This document shows, piece after piece, positions 1 to 5,171 of a DNA stretch of 5,171 nt. Each line of letters opens with the position of its first letter. The stretch's first letter is position 1. Under the pieces are notes generated by a model, which was not told the DNA's origin, ran no database searches, and saw only the letters and a program-made list of their open reading frames with translations. The stretch is from NCBI GenBank assembly GCA_007695205.1, contig REEF01000944.1:1-5171 (forward strand), in the 5' to 3' direction. The translations under genes were made by a program, and so were the position numbers. The stretch is from Planctomycetaceae bacterium. Lineage in GTDB: Bacteria > Planctomycetota > Planctomycetia > Pirellulales > Pirellulaceae.

Positions 1-1867
1 TTGGCGGGTTCCATGTCGCCGTGATCGTATCCCCGGCCAGGCTGGTGTAGGTTACCGACAGCTTATCCCAGTCCACGCTTGGCGGATTTTTGATTGCCGC
101 CGCCCGAAACGCCGCGAAGGAAGCAAATTCGGCACTTGTGGCTACATCATACACGAATCCGGTCTGCGCGGATGTGGTACGTATCGCGTTGAAGTTTGTC
201 GCTACATCCCCGCCAACTGCCGTACCGATGGGGTTAGTTTCTATGGTATATTCCCTCAACGGGCGGATGGCGATATAAACACTGCCCTCGCGGAGGAACA
301 CCCAATCATTCTCCTCGACCACCTCGTCGATTGACTTCGGATAGCGCACAAACACTTCCTTGATCAGGTTGTCATAGTGCTGGTCGCGCCGTGCGGGCCA
401 GTCGGGTCTGCCACGCCTCGCCCATGGATCGGTTTCCGGGATATTGAAGATCGCGATCGCCGCGCTCTTATGCTGCGCCATCTGACAGAAGGGCGAATTG
501 TTGCCCCCACCCCATTCGCGGTTATTGCTTCGCCAGTAAGGATGATGGGTGTCTATAAAGGCCCACTCCTTGTCGCTCCTGTAAAGGATATTTACGGCCC
601 AAGTGTGATCAATGTGGAATCCATCTGGGTAATACTCAATAAAACCACTCCCGATGGCGTAGTCAGGATGGCGATAAATGGTACGGTTGGCTCCCCCCGG
701 CTCGCCGGTTACCCAAGCCCATGGAGTGGCGTCGTCGTTGCCAAGTCCGGGCGCCGATGTTGTCAACTCGTACGGGGCCGTCTCGCCGCGCCAAAGGCTG
801 AGGATGGCCGGCGGCATGACAAAATCACCAACTGCTGCCGCCAGTGCCATTGCCGGCTTACCTTGTGACTGAGCCGTAATAGAACGATCGCCAGAAGCAG
901 TAGGGACATAAGCCGAGTAGTCGGGACCAGCCCAGAACCATGTTAACGCGGAAGATCCGGAGCGTCCAGTTGCGTTTTGCAGCTGACCCCTCGGGAATGG
1001 GCCTATGGCCAGACCCCTGAAATTGTTTGCCGCAAAAGCCGTGTAATGATAGCATAGCGCGACATACGCCGCGTACTTCAATTCAGGGTCTTGTACGACG
1101 TCATACAGCACATGCCACGGGTACAAGTTGGTGTGGAAATAATTTTCGGAGATAAACTCACCGTGGTTCCTGTCCAGGTAGCCGTTTACTATCTGCAATA
1201 GTCTGGCCTTAACAGTCTGCCGGACTTCGGCGCTGGTCCTATCCCCTTTCCATCCATCATCATCGGGCCACAGCTCGGCAAAGATGTAAGCCGGGATGTT
1301 TTCCTTAAGCGCGTGGTTGTCTGTGCCGTGCCCTAAAGTTCTGACTTGGGCTTGCTTGGCCATCTGCCGCATGTTTTCGCGCTGCGCCGGAGTGAAATGA
1401 TCCCAGTACTTAGCGAAGATCCCGGCGATACCAGGTTGGGTAAACAGTGCTGCTTTCCCGGGTGGGTACCAACGGTCACCTGGTAATGGATTTTCCGGGG
1501 TGCCCCAAAACTCCGAAGCACGTTGTAACGCCGCCGCGTCGTTCGGGTTCACCTGCAGCTTTGCAGAAAGTATTGCTGTTCCTCGATACCTTTCTTGGTT
1601 TGGCCCTGGCAGTCGAAGGGCGGCCACCTGCTCGATGACAAACTGCCTGCGTGCCTCCAGTTCAGGCTCCGGCTGGAATTCAGGGATTGCAAAGTTCCCC
1701 GGCGACGGGGTGGACCCGTCTTGCGCGGCGGCGAAGCCCGGCAGTAGGCTGGCGACCAGGCCGCAAGCCATCAAGACTGCGGTCGTCTGGCGAACAAACT
1801 GAATGTGGTTTAGCATCTGCCAAATACCAACGACTCGGGAGTTCTTACGAACCATGTGTGTCTTCAT
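1..1867 (-). CDS. Secreted toroid-fold polysaccharide-lyase-like protein, 3' end beyond window
   Basis: The frame is open from ATG (1867-1865) through 622 codons to the left edge with no stop, so the C-terminus is missing. An AGGTG ribosome site lies 6 nt upstream. Residues 1-49 look like a signal peptide: a basic N-region with Arg6, Lys8, Arg11 and Arg26, a hydrophobic core at 29-47, and a cleavage site near AAAQD. Residues about 130-350 look helical and carry GTDNH (181-185), then E237, N242, Y243 and H245 in GEFISENYFH. This order (G-T-D/E-N-H, later E-x-x-S-x-x-Y) recalls (alpha/alpha) toroid lyases of the heparinase/alginate-lyase superfold, where Asn, His and Tyr act in beta-elimination. 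Residues about 395-622 look beta-rich, with HPDYAIGSG (400-408) and VFLREGSVYIAIRPL (523-537) resembling their C-terminal beta-sheet domain. Substrate and activity are unknown. Codon use is far less GC-rich than in the neighbouring gene. The reading frame is near certain; the lyase assignment is moderate. Confidence 0.85.
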   Translation of the reverse strand, partial: MKTHMVRKNSRVVGIWQMLNHIQFVRQTTAVLMACGLVASLLPGFAAAQDGSTPSPGNFAIPEFQPEPELEARRQFVIEQVAALRLPGPNQERYRGTAILSAKLQVNPNDAAALQRASEFWGTPENPLPGDRWYPPGKAALFTQPGIAGIFAKYWDHFTPAQRENMRQMAKQAQVRTLGHGTDNHALKENIPAYIFAELWPDDDGWKGDRTSAEVRQTVKARLLQIVNGYLDRNHGEFISENYFHTNLYPWHVLYDVVQDPELKYAAYVALCYHYTAFAANNFRGLAIGPFPRGQLQNATGRSGSSALTWFWAGPDYSAYVPTASGDRSITAQSQGKPAMALAAAVGDFVMPPAILSLWRGETAPYELTTSAPGLGNDDATPWAWVTGEPGGANRTIYRHPDYAIGSGFIEYYPDGFHIDHTWAVNILYRSDKEWAFIDTHHPYWRSNNREWGGGNNSPFCQMAQHKSAAIAIFNIPETDPWARRGRPDWPARRDQHYDNLIKEVFVRYPKSIDEVVEENDWVFLREGSVYIAIRPLREYTIETNPIGTAVGGDVATNFNAIRTTSAQTGFVYDVATSAEFASFAAFRAAAIKNPPSVDWDKLSVTYTSLAGDTITATWNPP

Positions 1868-1873
1868 TTCTTT

Positions 1874-1878
1874 CACCT
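1874..1878 (-). promoter_or_regulatory. Ribosome binding site of the lyase-like gene
   Basis: On the minus strand AGGTG, inside AAAGGTGA, lies 6 nt before the ATG at 1867. This supports that start over the next in-frame ATG (Met5). An upstream ATG at 1883-1881 is out of frame. Confidence 0.65.
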
Positions 1879-1890
1879 TTCATCAGAATT

Positions 1891-1904
1891 GTTCTCGATT
1901 CGTG
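1891..1904 (-). repeat. 14-bp motif CACGAATCGAGAAC, copy 1
   Basis: On the minus strand the sequence CACGAATCGAGAAC lies 23 nt upstream of the lyase-like start codon. An exact copy occurs on the plus strand at 5085-5098. Both copies are outside the two well-supported genes. The role is unknown; it could be an operator, part of a dispersed repeat, or coincidence. Confidence 0.4.
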
Positions 1905-1982
1905 CAAGATCGCCGCTCCGGTCAACCGTGAACCGATGAGCTGAAAGCGTTAGGTTGGATCATTGTTCGCAATCTTTCGGCG

Positions 1983-2019
1983 GGATTGTCATGGCGTAGC
2001 AAAACCTGTCATACAATCC
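1983..2019 (-). other. Stem-loop just downstream of the beta-helix gene
   Basis: The arms GGATTGT (2019-2013 on the minus strand) and ACAATCC (1989-1983) pair perfectly over 7 bp. A further ATG/CAT pairing of 3 bp (2012-2010 with 1993-1991) continues inward past a one-base bulge at 1990, leaving a 16-nt loop. It begins 8 nt after the TAA stop. No U-run follows, so it is not a canonical intrinsic terminator. It could be an RNA 3'-end or processing structure, or a chance pairing. Confidence 0.35.
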
Positions 2020-2027
2020 GTTCTGCC

Positions 2028-4790
2028 TTATTCATAGGCGCCCGGGTCGGGCGCGGCTGCCGCCGGCCGCGCATTGAGCGTGAAGTTGTCCAGGTAGTAC
2101 GACGTCGCCGTGTTCGCGTTGCTCATGAAGCCGACCCATGTCAACGTCTTGAACTCAGGGTTCGCATGGGCGAGGTCCTGGAAGACCCGCGGCGATTGGC
2201 CGGGAACCGTCACCGTCAGCGACCAGGTGCCCGTCGAATCGGGGCCGACGCCGGACTCGATCTCGAACCGGACCCACTGGTTCTCGGGCAACTCCATCGT
2301 CGTCCCGTCGACCAGGCGGAGCCTGGTCTCCCGGATGTCGAAGCGGGGGCCCGTCTTGTAGCCGCCCTCGCTATAGTCGCGCCACCCGTAGTCGACCATC
2401 GAGGCCTTCTCGACGCGGAGGTCGAAGGCGTTCGACACGACGCCCTCTGCGTATCGGGTCGGATAGACGACAAGGGGCATCCAGGCAGCCCGCAGGTCCG
2501 GCGCGTCGGTGATCTTGACGCTGCGTTTCCCGGTGGCGGCCGTCTCCTCCGTGACCAGGACCGAGGCGCCATGGGGCGAGTTGCCAACTCCCCTAAGGCT
2601 GATATCGAAGCCGCGGGGCGGCCGGCCGGGCTCGTCGCGCTCGAAGGTCAGGTTGGCGGCAACCGGCGGCAGCTCGGGCGGCAGTTCGAGCTGCGGATAG
2701 GTCACGTCGTTGGCTTTCGCGATCCAGGCGGCGTCGCCATAGACGCCGGCCTTCGACCAGTCGAACGGCTTGAAGCCGAGCGCGAGCGCGGGAGAACCGG
2801 GCTGGAGGCGGAAATCGCCGCTCGCGACATCGACGAACAGGGGGTCGGCGACGATCGAGCCCTCCTCGCGGCCAAGCTTCTGCCACTCGGCCAGCGGCTT
2901 GCCGGCGAACGTCACGGGCTCGCCCGCCGCGTTCCACCAGCAGTTGTTCCGCGAGACGACCTTGATCCTGTCCCAGGGCCCCTCCAGCGCCGGGCCCGTC
3001 GTCCAGTAGATGATGTTGTTCTCCAGCGTGAAGGACAGGTGGTCCTCGACGCGCGTCGCCTGGATCTGGTGCTGCTTGCTGTTCACCAGGATGTTGTTCC
3101 GGATGACGTTCTCCTTCCCGAAGTGCTGATGGAAGCTGCCGGTCTTGGTGTTGTAGACCAGATTGTTCTCGAACAGGATGCCCGTGCTGCCCTCGTCGGT
3201 GTACAGCCCCCAGCCGCCGTAGGAATAGGAGTGGATGTCGTGGAAGACGTTGCCGGAGACGACCGTTCCCTCGGACGGCCCGAGCGTGTAGATGCCGCCC
3301 ATGTCGCTCAGCAGGCCCCAGCCGAGGTGGTGGACGCGGTTGTTCGCGAACAGGTTGCGTTTGCTGGCGCTCTCGCCGTAGCCCCAGCGCCAGCCGGCGG
3401 AGATGCCGCTGTAGAACAGGTCGGCGATCTCGTTGTGGGTGACCCGGTTGTCGCCGCTCTGGCCCACCCAGACACCGACGGCGCAGGGGAAGATGTGGCC
3501 GCCGTGCCGGATGATGTTGTTGTCGACAACGTTCCGGGCCGTCGCCTCCGCCGCCGTCTTCGGCATGTTGATCTCGCCGATGCGGACGCCGCCGGCGCCG
3601 AAGTCGAAGAGGTGGCAGCGGCGGACGACGCAGTCCGTACAGCCCTTGCGCAGCCAGAGGGCGTACGTCCCAACGTGGCCGATCTCGCAGTCCTCGAAAG
3701 TCACGTGCCGGGCTCCGTCGACTTGGACGACCGCGTCGATGGGCGCGGCGGCCTGGTGGGGCTCGAAGCCGCCGGGCGGCGTCAGCCACTGCGCGTGATG
3801 GAATGTCAGCCCCTGGAAAGTCACGTGCTCGACGAACTTCCCGCCCTCGGGGTCCCCCTGGATCACGAGGAACTTGTCGGCGACCGGCGCGACGACCTCC
3901 GCCTTCGCCATGTCCTCGCCGGGCCGCGGCTTGTAATAGAGGGAGCCGTCGCGGGCCAGGAACCACTCGCCGGGTGCGTCCAGGGCGCCCAGGAAGTTTT
4001 CGAAGACCAGCGTCGAGTACCGGCGCATCGGGTTCCACGGCTTCATTCTCCGCCCGCTCGTCACGACCGCGTGCTCTGCGGCGTCCAGCCGGTCGATGAA
4101 CCGCCGCGTGACGTCCCAGTTGTGGTAGACCACCAGGTTCACGTCCTTGAGTTCGTCGGGCGCGAGCTGTGCGACCGCGGCGAAATCCTCGGGACGCAGG
4201 TAGACGGTCTGCTCCGCCTGCTTCCCGGAGCCGGGCGCGGCGGGGGCCTCGACGACGTCCATGATGTGGAACCAGAACCGGTTCGGCGTGCGGGCGCGGA
4301 CGGCGCGTTGGCCGTTGACGAAGAGCTGCTCGAAGTACCATGTCCCGGCGGCGACGTCGGGGACCTTCGCCACCCAGAGCCCGTTCTTCGCGGGCCGGAA
4401 CCCCGTGATGGCGCGCCCGCCGCTGAAGACGGGCCTCGCGCCGGGCGCGGCCTCGTAACGGACCGGCGCCTCGGCCGTCCCGCCGTCCTCGGGCGACAGG
4501 ACGAGCGGCTCGGTGATGTGGTAAGTGCCGTCCGCCACCACCACCCGCACCGGGCCGGCTTTGCCGGCGACGCGCAGGCGGCGCACCGCATCGCGGGCGC
4601 CGATGAGGCTGCCCAACGGCTTCGCCCGGCTGCCGTCGGCGGCGTCATCGCCCGTGGGAGCGACATGGACCAACACCTCGGCCGCGAAAGTCGGGCTGAC
4701 GACCAGCAACGCCAGCACCGCCGACACCATGACGACGGCAACACAAACGCGCAAAAGGCTCTCTCCGAAAGATGATTTCCAGAGCCTCAT
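2028..4790 (-). CDS. Secreted right-handed beta-helix protein, GH141-like
   Basis: A 920-residue exported protein, stop TAA at 2030-2028. Residues 1-37 form a signal peptide with a hydrophobic core at 16-33 and cleavage near TFAA/EV. The mature N-terminus (39-130) has the pattern DGSRAKPLGSL, GARDAVRRLR, ADGTY, then a P-V-F-S-G-G segment, and an FVNGQRAVRART stretch (157-168). I associate this order with GH141 and related beta-helix glycosidases. Residues about 310-620 are parallel beta-helix coils with repeated N-N-x-[IV] turns. They include SDMGGIYTLG (495-504) and YTDEGSTG (530-537), so D496 and D532 are candidate catalytic acids. Residues about 710-907 form a beta-sandwich-like domain ending in YYLDNFTL (898-905), possibly carbohydrate-binding. 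Characterised GH141 members include an alpha-L-fucosidase acting on rhamnogalacturonan II and a xylanase; substrate here is unknown. ATG 4790 is chosen because GC3 drops sharply upstream; ATG 4850 (940 residues) is the alternative. Confidence 0.9.
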   Translation of the reverse strand: MRLWKSSFGESLLRVCVAVVMVSAVLALLVVSPTFAAEVLVHVAPTGDDAADGSRAKPLGSLIGARDAVRRLRVAGKAGPVRVVVADGTYHITEPLVLSPEDGGTAEAPVRYEAAPGARPVFSGGRAITGFRPAKNGLWVAKVPDVAAGTWYFEQLFVNGQRAVRARTPNRFWFHIMDVVEAPAAPGSGKQAEQTVYLRPEDFAAVAQLAPDELKDVNLVVYHNWDVTRRFIDRLDAAEHAVVTSGRRMKPWNPMRRYSTLVFENFLGALDAPGEWFLARDGSLYYKPRPGEDMAKAEVVAPVADKFLVIQGDPEGGKFVEHVTFQGLTFHHAQWLTPPGGFEPHQAAAPIDAVVQVDGARHVTFEDCEIGHVGTYALWLRKGCTDCVVRRCHLFDFGAGGVRIGEINMPKTAAEATARNVVDNNIIRHGGHIFPCAVGVWVGQSGDNRVTHNEIADLFYSGISAGWRWGYGESASKRNLFANNRVHHLGWGLLSDMGGIYTLGPSEGTVVSGNVFHDIHSYSYGGWGLYTDEGSTGILFENNLVYNTKTGSFHQHFGKENVIRNNILVNSKQHQIQATRVEDHLSFTLENNIIYWTTGPALEGPWDRIKVVSRNNCWWNAAGEPVTFAGKPLAEWQKLGREEGSIVADPLFVDVASGDFRLQPGSPALALGFKPFDWSKAGVYGDAAWIAKANDVTYPQLELPPELPPVAANLTFERDEPGRPPRGFDISLRGVGNSPHGASVLVTEETAATGKRSVKITDAPDLRAAWMPLVVYPTRYAEGVVSNAFDLRVEKASMVDYGWRDYSEGGYKTGPRFDIRETRLRLVDGTTMELPENQWVRFEIESGVGPDSTGTWSLTVTVPGQSPRVFQDLAHANPEFKTLTWVGFMSNANTATSYYLDNFTLNARPAAAAPDPGAYE

Positions 4791-4796
4791 GCGATT

Positions 4797-4800
4797 TCCT
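4797..4800 (-). promoter_or_regulatory. Ribosome binding site for the preferred beta-helix start
   Basis: AGGA on the minus strand, within CAGGAAATCGC, lies 6 nt before the ATG at 4790. This start leaves a signal peptide with an N-region of about 15 residues. It competes with a second well-placed site further upstream. Confidence 0.55.
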
Positions 4801-4853
4801 GACTGATTGATAGGGGGTTTGACGGATGGGGAATGTGACGGGTGTTTCATAAT

Positions 4854-4863
4854 CCTCGTCCTT
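4854..4863 (-). promoter_or_regulatory. Alternative ribosome binding site for a 20-residue-longer start
   Basis: AAGGACGAGG on the minus strand lies just before an in-frame ATG at 4850. AGGA is 8 nt from that ATG and GAGG is 3 nt away. Use of this start would extend the signal peptide N-region to about 35 residues. Only about half of the 20 added codons end in G or C, against most codons in the body of the gene, so I rate it second. The match is nonetheless good, and both starts could be used. Confidence 0.4.
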
Positions 4864-4909
4864 TCGGCTAGTTCGACGGTCCGGATTCCGTAGAATCGCT
4901 TCAGTACCT

Positions 4910-4954
4910 GGCGAACGGTGGGTATTAGCCCACCGGTCTTCCGCAACGTTCGCC
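4910..4954. repeat. Palindromic repeat H1
   Basis: CGGTGGG (4916-4922) pairs with CCCACCG (4929-4935) around the 6-nt loop TATTAG. An outer arm GGCGAACG (4910-4917) is matched by CGTTCGCC (4947-4954). The two stems share bases 4916-4917, so they cannot both form at full length. No U-run follows on either strand, which argues against an intrinsic terminator. Its core (4914-4937) matches the reverse complement of H2 at 21 of 24 positions. Confidence 0.7.
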
Positions 4955-4970
4955 TGCTGGCAGCAAGGGA

Positions 4971-4994
4971 ACCGGCGGGCTAACGCCCACCGTT
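4971..4994. repeat. Palindromic repeat H2, inverted copy of H1 core
   Basis: CGGCGGGC (4973-4980) pairs with GCCCACCG (4985-4992) at 7 of 8 positions around a TAAC loop. The reverse complement of the whole 24-nt unit differs from the H1 core at only three positions. Between H1 and H2 lies a small palindrome, TGCTG-G-CAGCA (4955-4965). The arrangement is two inverted REP-like units around a short spacer, as in a REPIN. Confidence 0.7.
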
Positions 4995-5171
4995 GGCCAA
5001 ATGGGGGTTGGTAATTGGGTAGGGGGTTTGTTTTTGGGCCAGCGTTCTGGCCCCGGAGCGTAAGGTCTCTGCTCCCACCGGTGTCACGAATCGAGAACTG
5101 TCTACGTCTGAGCGTACCCCGAGCGTCTGGTCCTCCGCAACGGCCAGCCACTCGAGCACAACGCTGTCGCC
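4980..5171 (-). CDS. Possible C-terminal end of an unrecognised upstream gene
   Basis: A minus-strand frame enters from the right edge and stays open for 63 codons to a TAG at 4982-4980. The first part reads GDSVVLEWLAVAEDQTLG, a balanced, protein-like composition, and 14 of its first 16 codons end in G or C (16 of the first 18). From about residue 30 the frame passes through hairpins H4 and H3 and the G-rich tract, and it stops inside H2. The last half is therefore probably repeat DNA read as protein. I do not recognise a family. If real, it is the gene upstream of the beta-helix gene on the same strand, ending 189 bp before the latter's start. The two other minus-strand frames look less protein-like, being Arg-rich or soon interrupted. 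The right edge removes the evidence needed to decide. Confidence 0.35.
   Translation of the reverse strand, partial: GDSVVLEWLAVAEDQTLGVRSDVDSSRFVTPVGAETLRSGARTLAQKQTPYPITNPHLANGGR
5003..5038 (+). other. G-rich tract with four G-runs (possible G-quadruplex)
   Basis: The plus strand has G-runs of 5, 3, 5 and 3 bases at 5003-5007, 5017-5019, 5022-5026 and 5036-5038, separated by loops of 9, 2 and 9 nt. That meets a loose definition of a quadruplex motif, but the two long loops weaken it. It sits between palindromes H2 and H3, and the last G-run is also part of the H3 arm. The 11-mer TAGGGGGTTTG inside it (5020-5030) recurs at 4810-4820 near the beta-helix start. Confidence 0.3.
5036..5053. repeat. 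Perfect palindrome H3
   Basis: GGGCCAG (5036-5042) and CTGGCCC (5047-5053) form a perfect 7-bp, mostly GC stem with a CGTT loop. On the minus strand it is followed by an A-rich run, not a U-run, so it is not a canonical terminator for minus-strand transcripts. On the plus strand the next bases are CGGAGC, which also does not fit. It is most simply part of the palindromic repeat cluster. Confidence 0.65.
5055..5075. repeat. Hairpin H4
   Basis: GGAGC (5055-5059) pairs with GCTCC (5071-5075) around an 11-nt loop. It begins one base after H3. The stem is short, and alone it would be unremarkable. It is listed because it continues the run of palindromes and because the block 5036-5082 reads as one repeat-like unit. 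Confidence 0.4.
5085..5098 (+). repeat. 14-bp motif CACGAATCGAGAAC, copy 2
   Basis: This is an exact copy of the motif found on the minus strand at 1904-1891, here in the opposite orientation. It lies just outside hairpin H4. By rough count, about 0.1 exact 14-mer pairs would be expected by chance in a window of this size over both orientations, so the match is suggestive but not proof of function. Confidence 0.4.

Larger units (their letters stand above)
1868..2027. other. 160-bp intergenic gap between the two carbohydrate genes
   Basis: This gap separates the stop of the beta-helix gene from the start of the lyase-like gene, both on the minus strand. It is less GC-rich than the upstream gene. 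It holds a bulged stem-loop directly after the stop codon, a 14-bp motif at 1891-1904 that recurs near the right edge, and the ribosome site of the next gene. I see no convincing -35/-10 pair and no stem followed by a U-run. The sequence does not settle whether the two genes are co-transcribed. The gap is long enough for a separate promoter. Confidence 0.6.
4791..4979. other. Leader region upstream of the beta-helix gene
   Basis: This stretch contains hairpin H1, part of H2, two competing ribosome sites and an in-frame alternative ATG at 4850. No clear sigma-70-type -35/-10 pair is visible on the minus strand. A TTG at 4946 would give a still longer frame, but it lies inside H1 and has no support. 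If the beta-helix gene has its own promoter, it should lie between H1 and 4863. Confidence 0.5.

Noticed and set aside
29..37. Lipoprotein signal in the lyase-like protein (LMAC near residue 35; start and end here are residue numbers)
   Set aside because: The lipobox match is partial and the hydrophobic segment continues past the Cys to an AAA site, so signal peptidase I processing is more likely.
377..868. A 163-codon plus-strand frame opposite the lyase-like gene
   Set aside because: No ribosome site or recognisable motif. The opposite strand carries a continuous 622-codon frame with a signal peptide and family-like motifs.
1897..1925. TTGACC with CGAATC 17 nt downstream as a promoter for the lyase-like gene
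   Set aside because: The -35 match is fair, but the -10 hexamer is poor and overlaps the 14-bp motif. Not enough to call.
2593..4341. A 582-codon minus-strand frame overlapping the beta-helix gene
   Set aside because: It is a different frame of the same strand, extremely Arg- and Pro-rich, as expected from GC-rich codons read out of frame.
1986..4775. A 929-codon open frame on the plus strand opposite the beta-helix gene
   Set aside because: It is the antisense shadow of a very GC-rich gene. Its product is an Arg-, Asp- and Val-rich sequence with no domain pattern, while the minus-strand frame has a signal peptide and clear beta-helix motifs.
4791..4946. TTG start at 4946 for the beta-helix gene
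   Set aside because: It lies inside hairpin H1, lacks a good ribosome site, and would put about 66 residues before the hydrophobic core of the signal peptide.
4910..5075. CRISPR array or rho-independent terminators in the palindrome cluster
   Set aside because: The units are inverted rather than direct repeats, spacing is irregular, and no stem is followed by a U-run on the relevant strand.
4645..5151. A 168-codon minus-strand frame covering the palindrome region
   Set aside because: It runs through all the palindromes and out of frame into the beta-helix gene, has an Arg-rich product, and lacks a credible start.

Overview
The window looks like chromosomal DNA from a high-GC bacterium, most likely of the Planctomycetota or a related PVC lineage. 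The evidence is indirect: large secreted beta-helix and toroid-type carbohydrate-active proteins, and GC-rich palindromic repeats of a style I associate with planctomycete intergenic DNA. No taxonomic marker gene is present. Every gene I can support lies on the minus strand, so transcription runs from high to low coordinates.

Layout in transcription order. (1) Positions 5171-4980 may hold the last 63 codons of an unrecognised gene that enters from the right edge. Its final part is built from palindromic repeat DNA. (2) Positions 4910-5075 hold a cluster of hairpin-forming palindromes, including two inverted copies of a 24-nt unit in a REPIN-like arrangement, with a G-rich tract between hairpins. 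(3) Positions 4790-2028 encode a 920-residue exported right-handed parallel beta-helix protein resembling glycoside hydrolase family 141, with a C-terminal beta-sandwich region. (4) A 160-bp gap holds a stem-loop just after that stop codon, and a 14-bp motif that recurs inverted in the upstream region. (5) Positions 1867-1 encode the first 622 residues of an exported protein that resembles toroid-fold polysaccharide lyases (heparinase/alginate-lyase type). It runs off the left edge without a stop. The frame is continuous, although an ORF search that requires a stop inside the window would miss it.

The two main proteins both carry export signals and both point to carbohydrate breakdown outside the cytoplasm, so the locus may be a small polysaccharide-utilisation cluster. 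A beta-helix glycosidase beside a putative uronic-acid lyase would suit an acidic, decorated polysaccharide such as pectin, a fucosylated or sulfated algal polymer, or a glycosaminoglycan. The substrate is inference only. The two genes differ clearly in base composition: the beta-helix gene is very GC-rich and the lyase-like gene much less so. They may therefore have different histories. No tRNA, rRNA, CRISPR array or transposase gene was seen.
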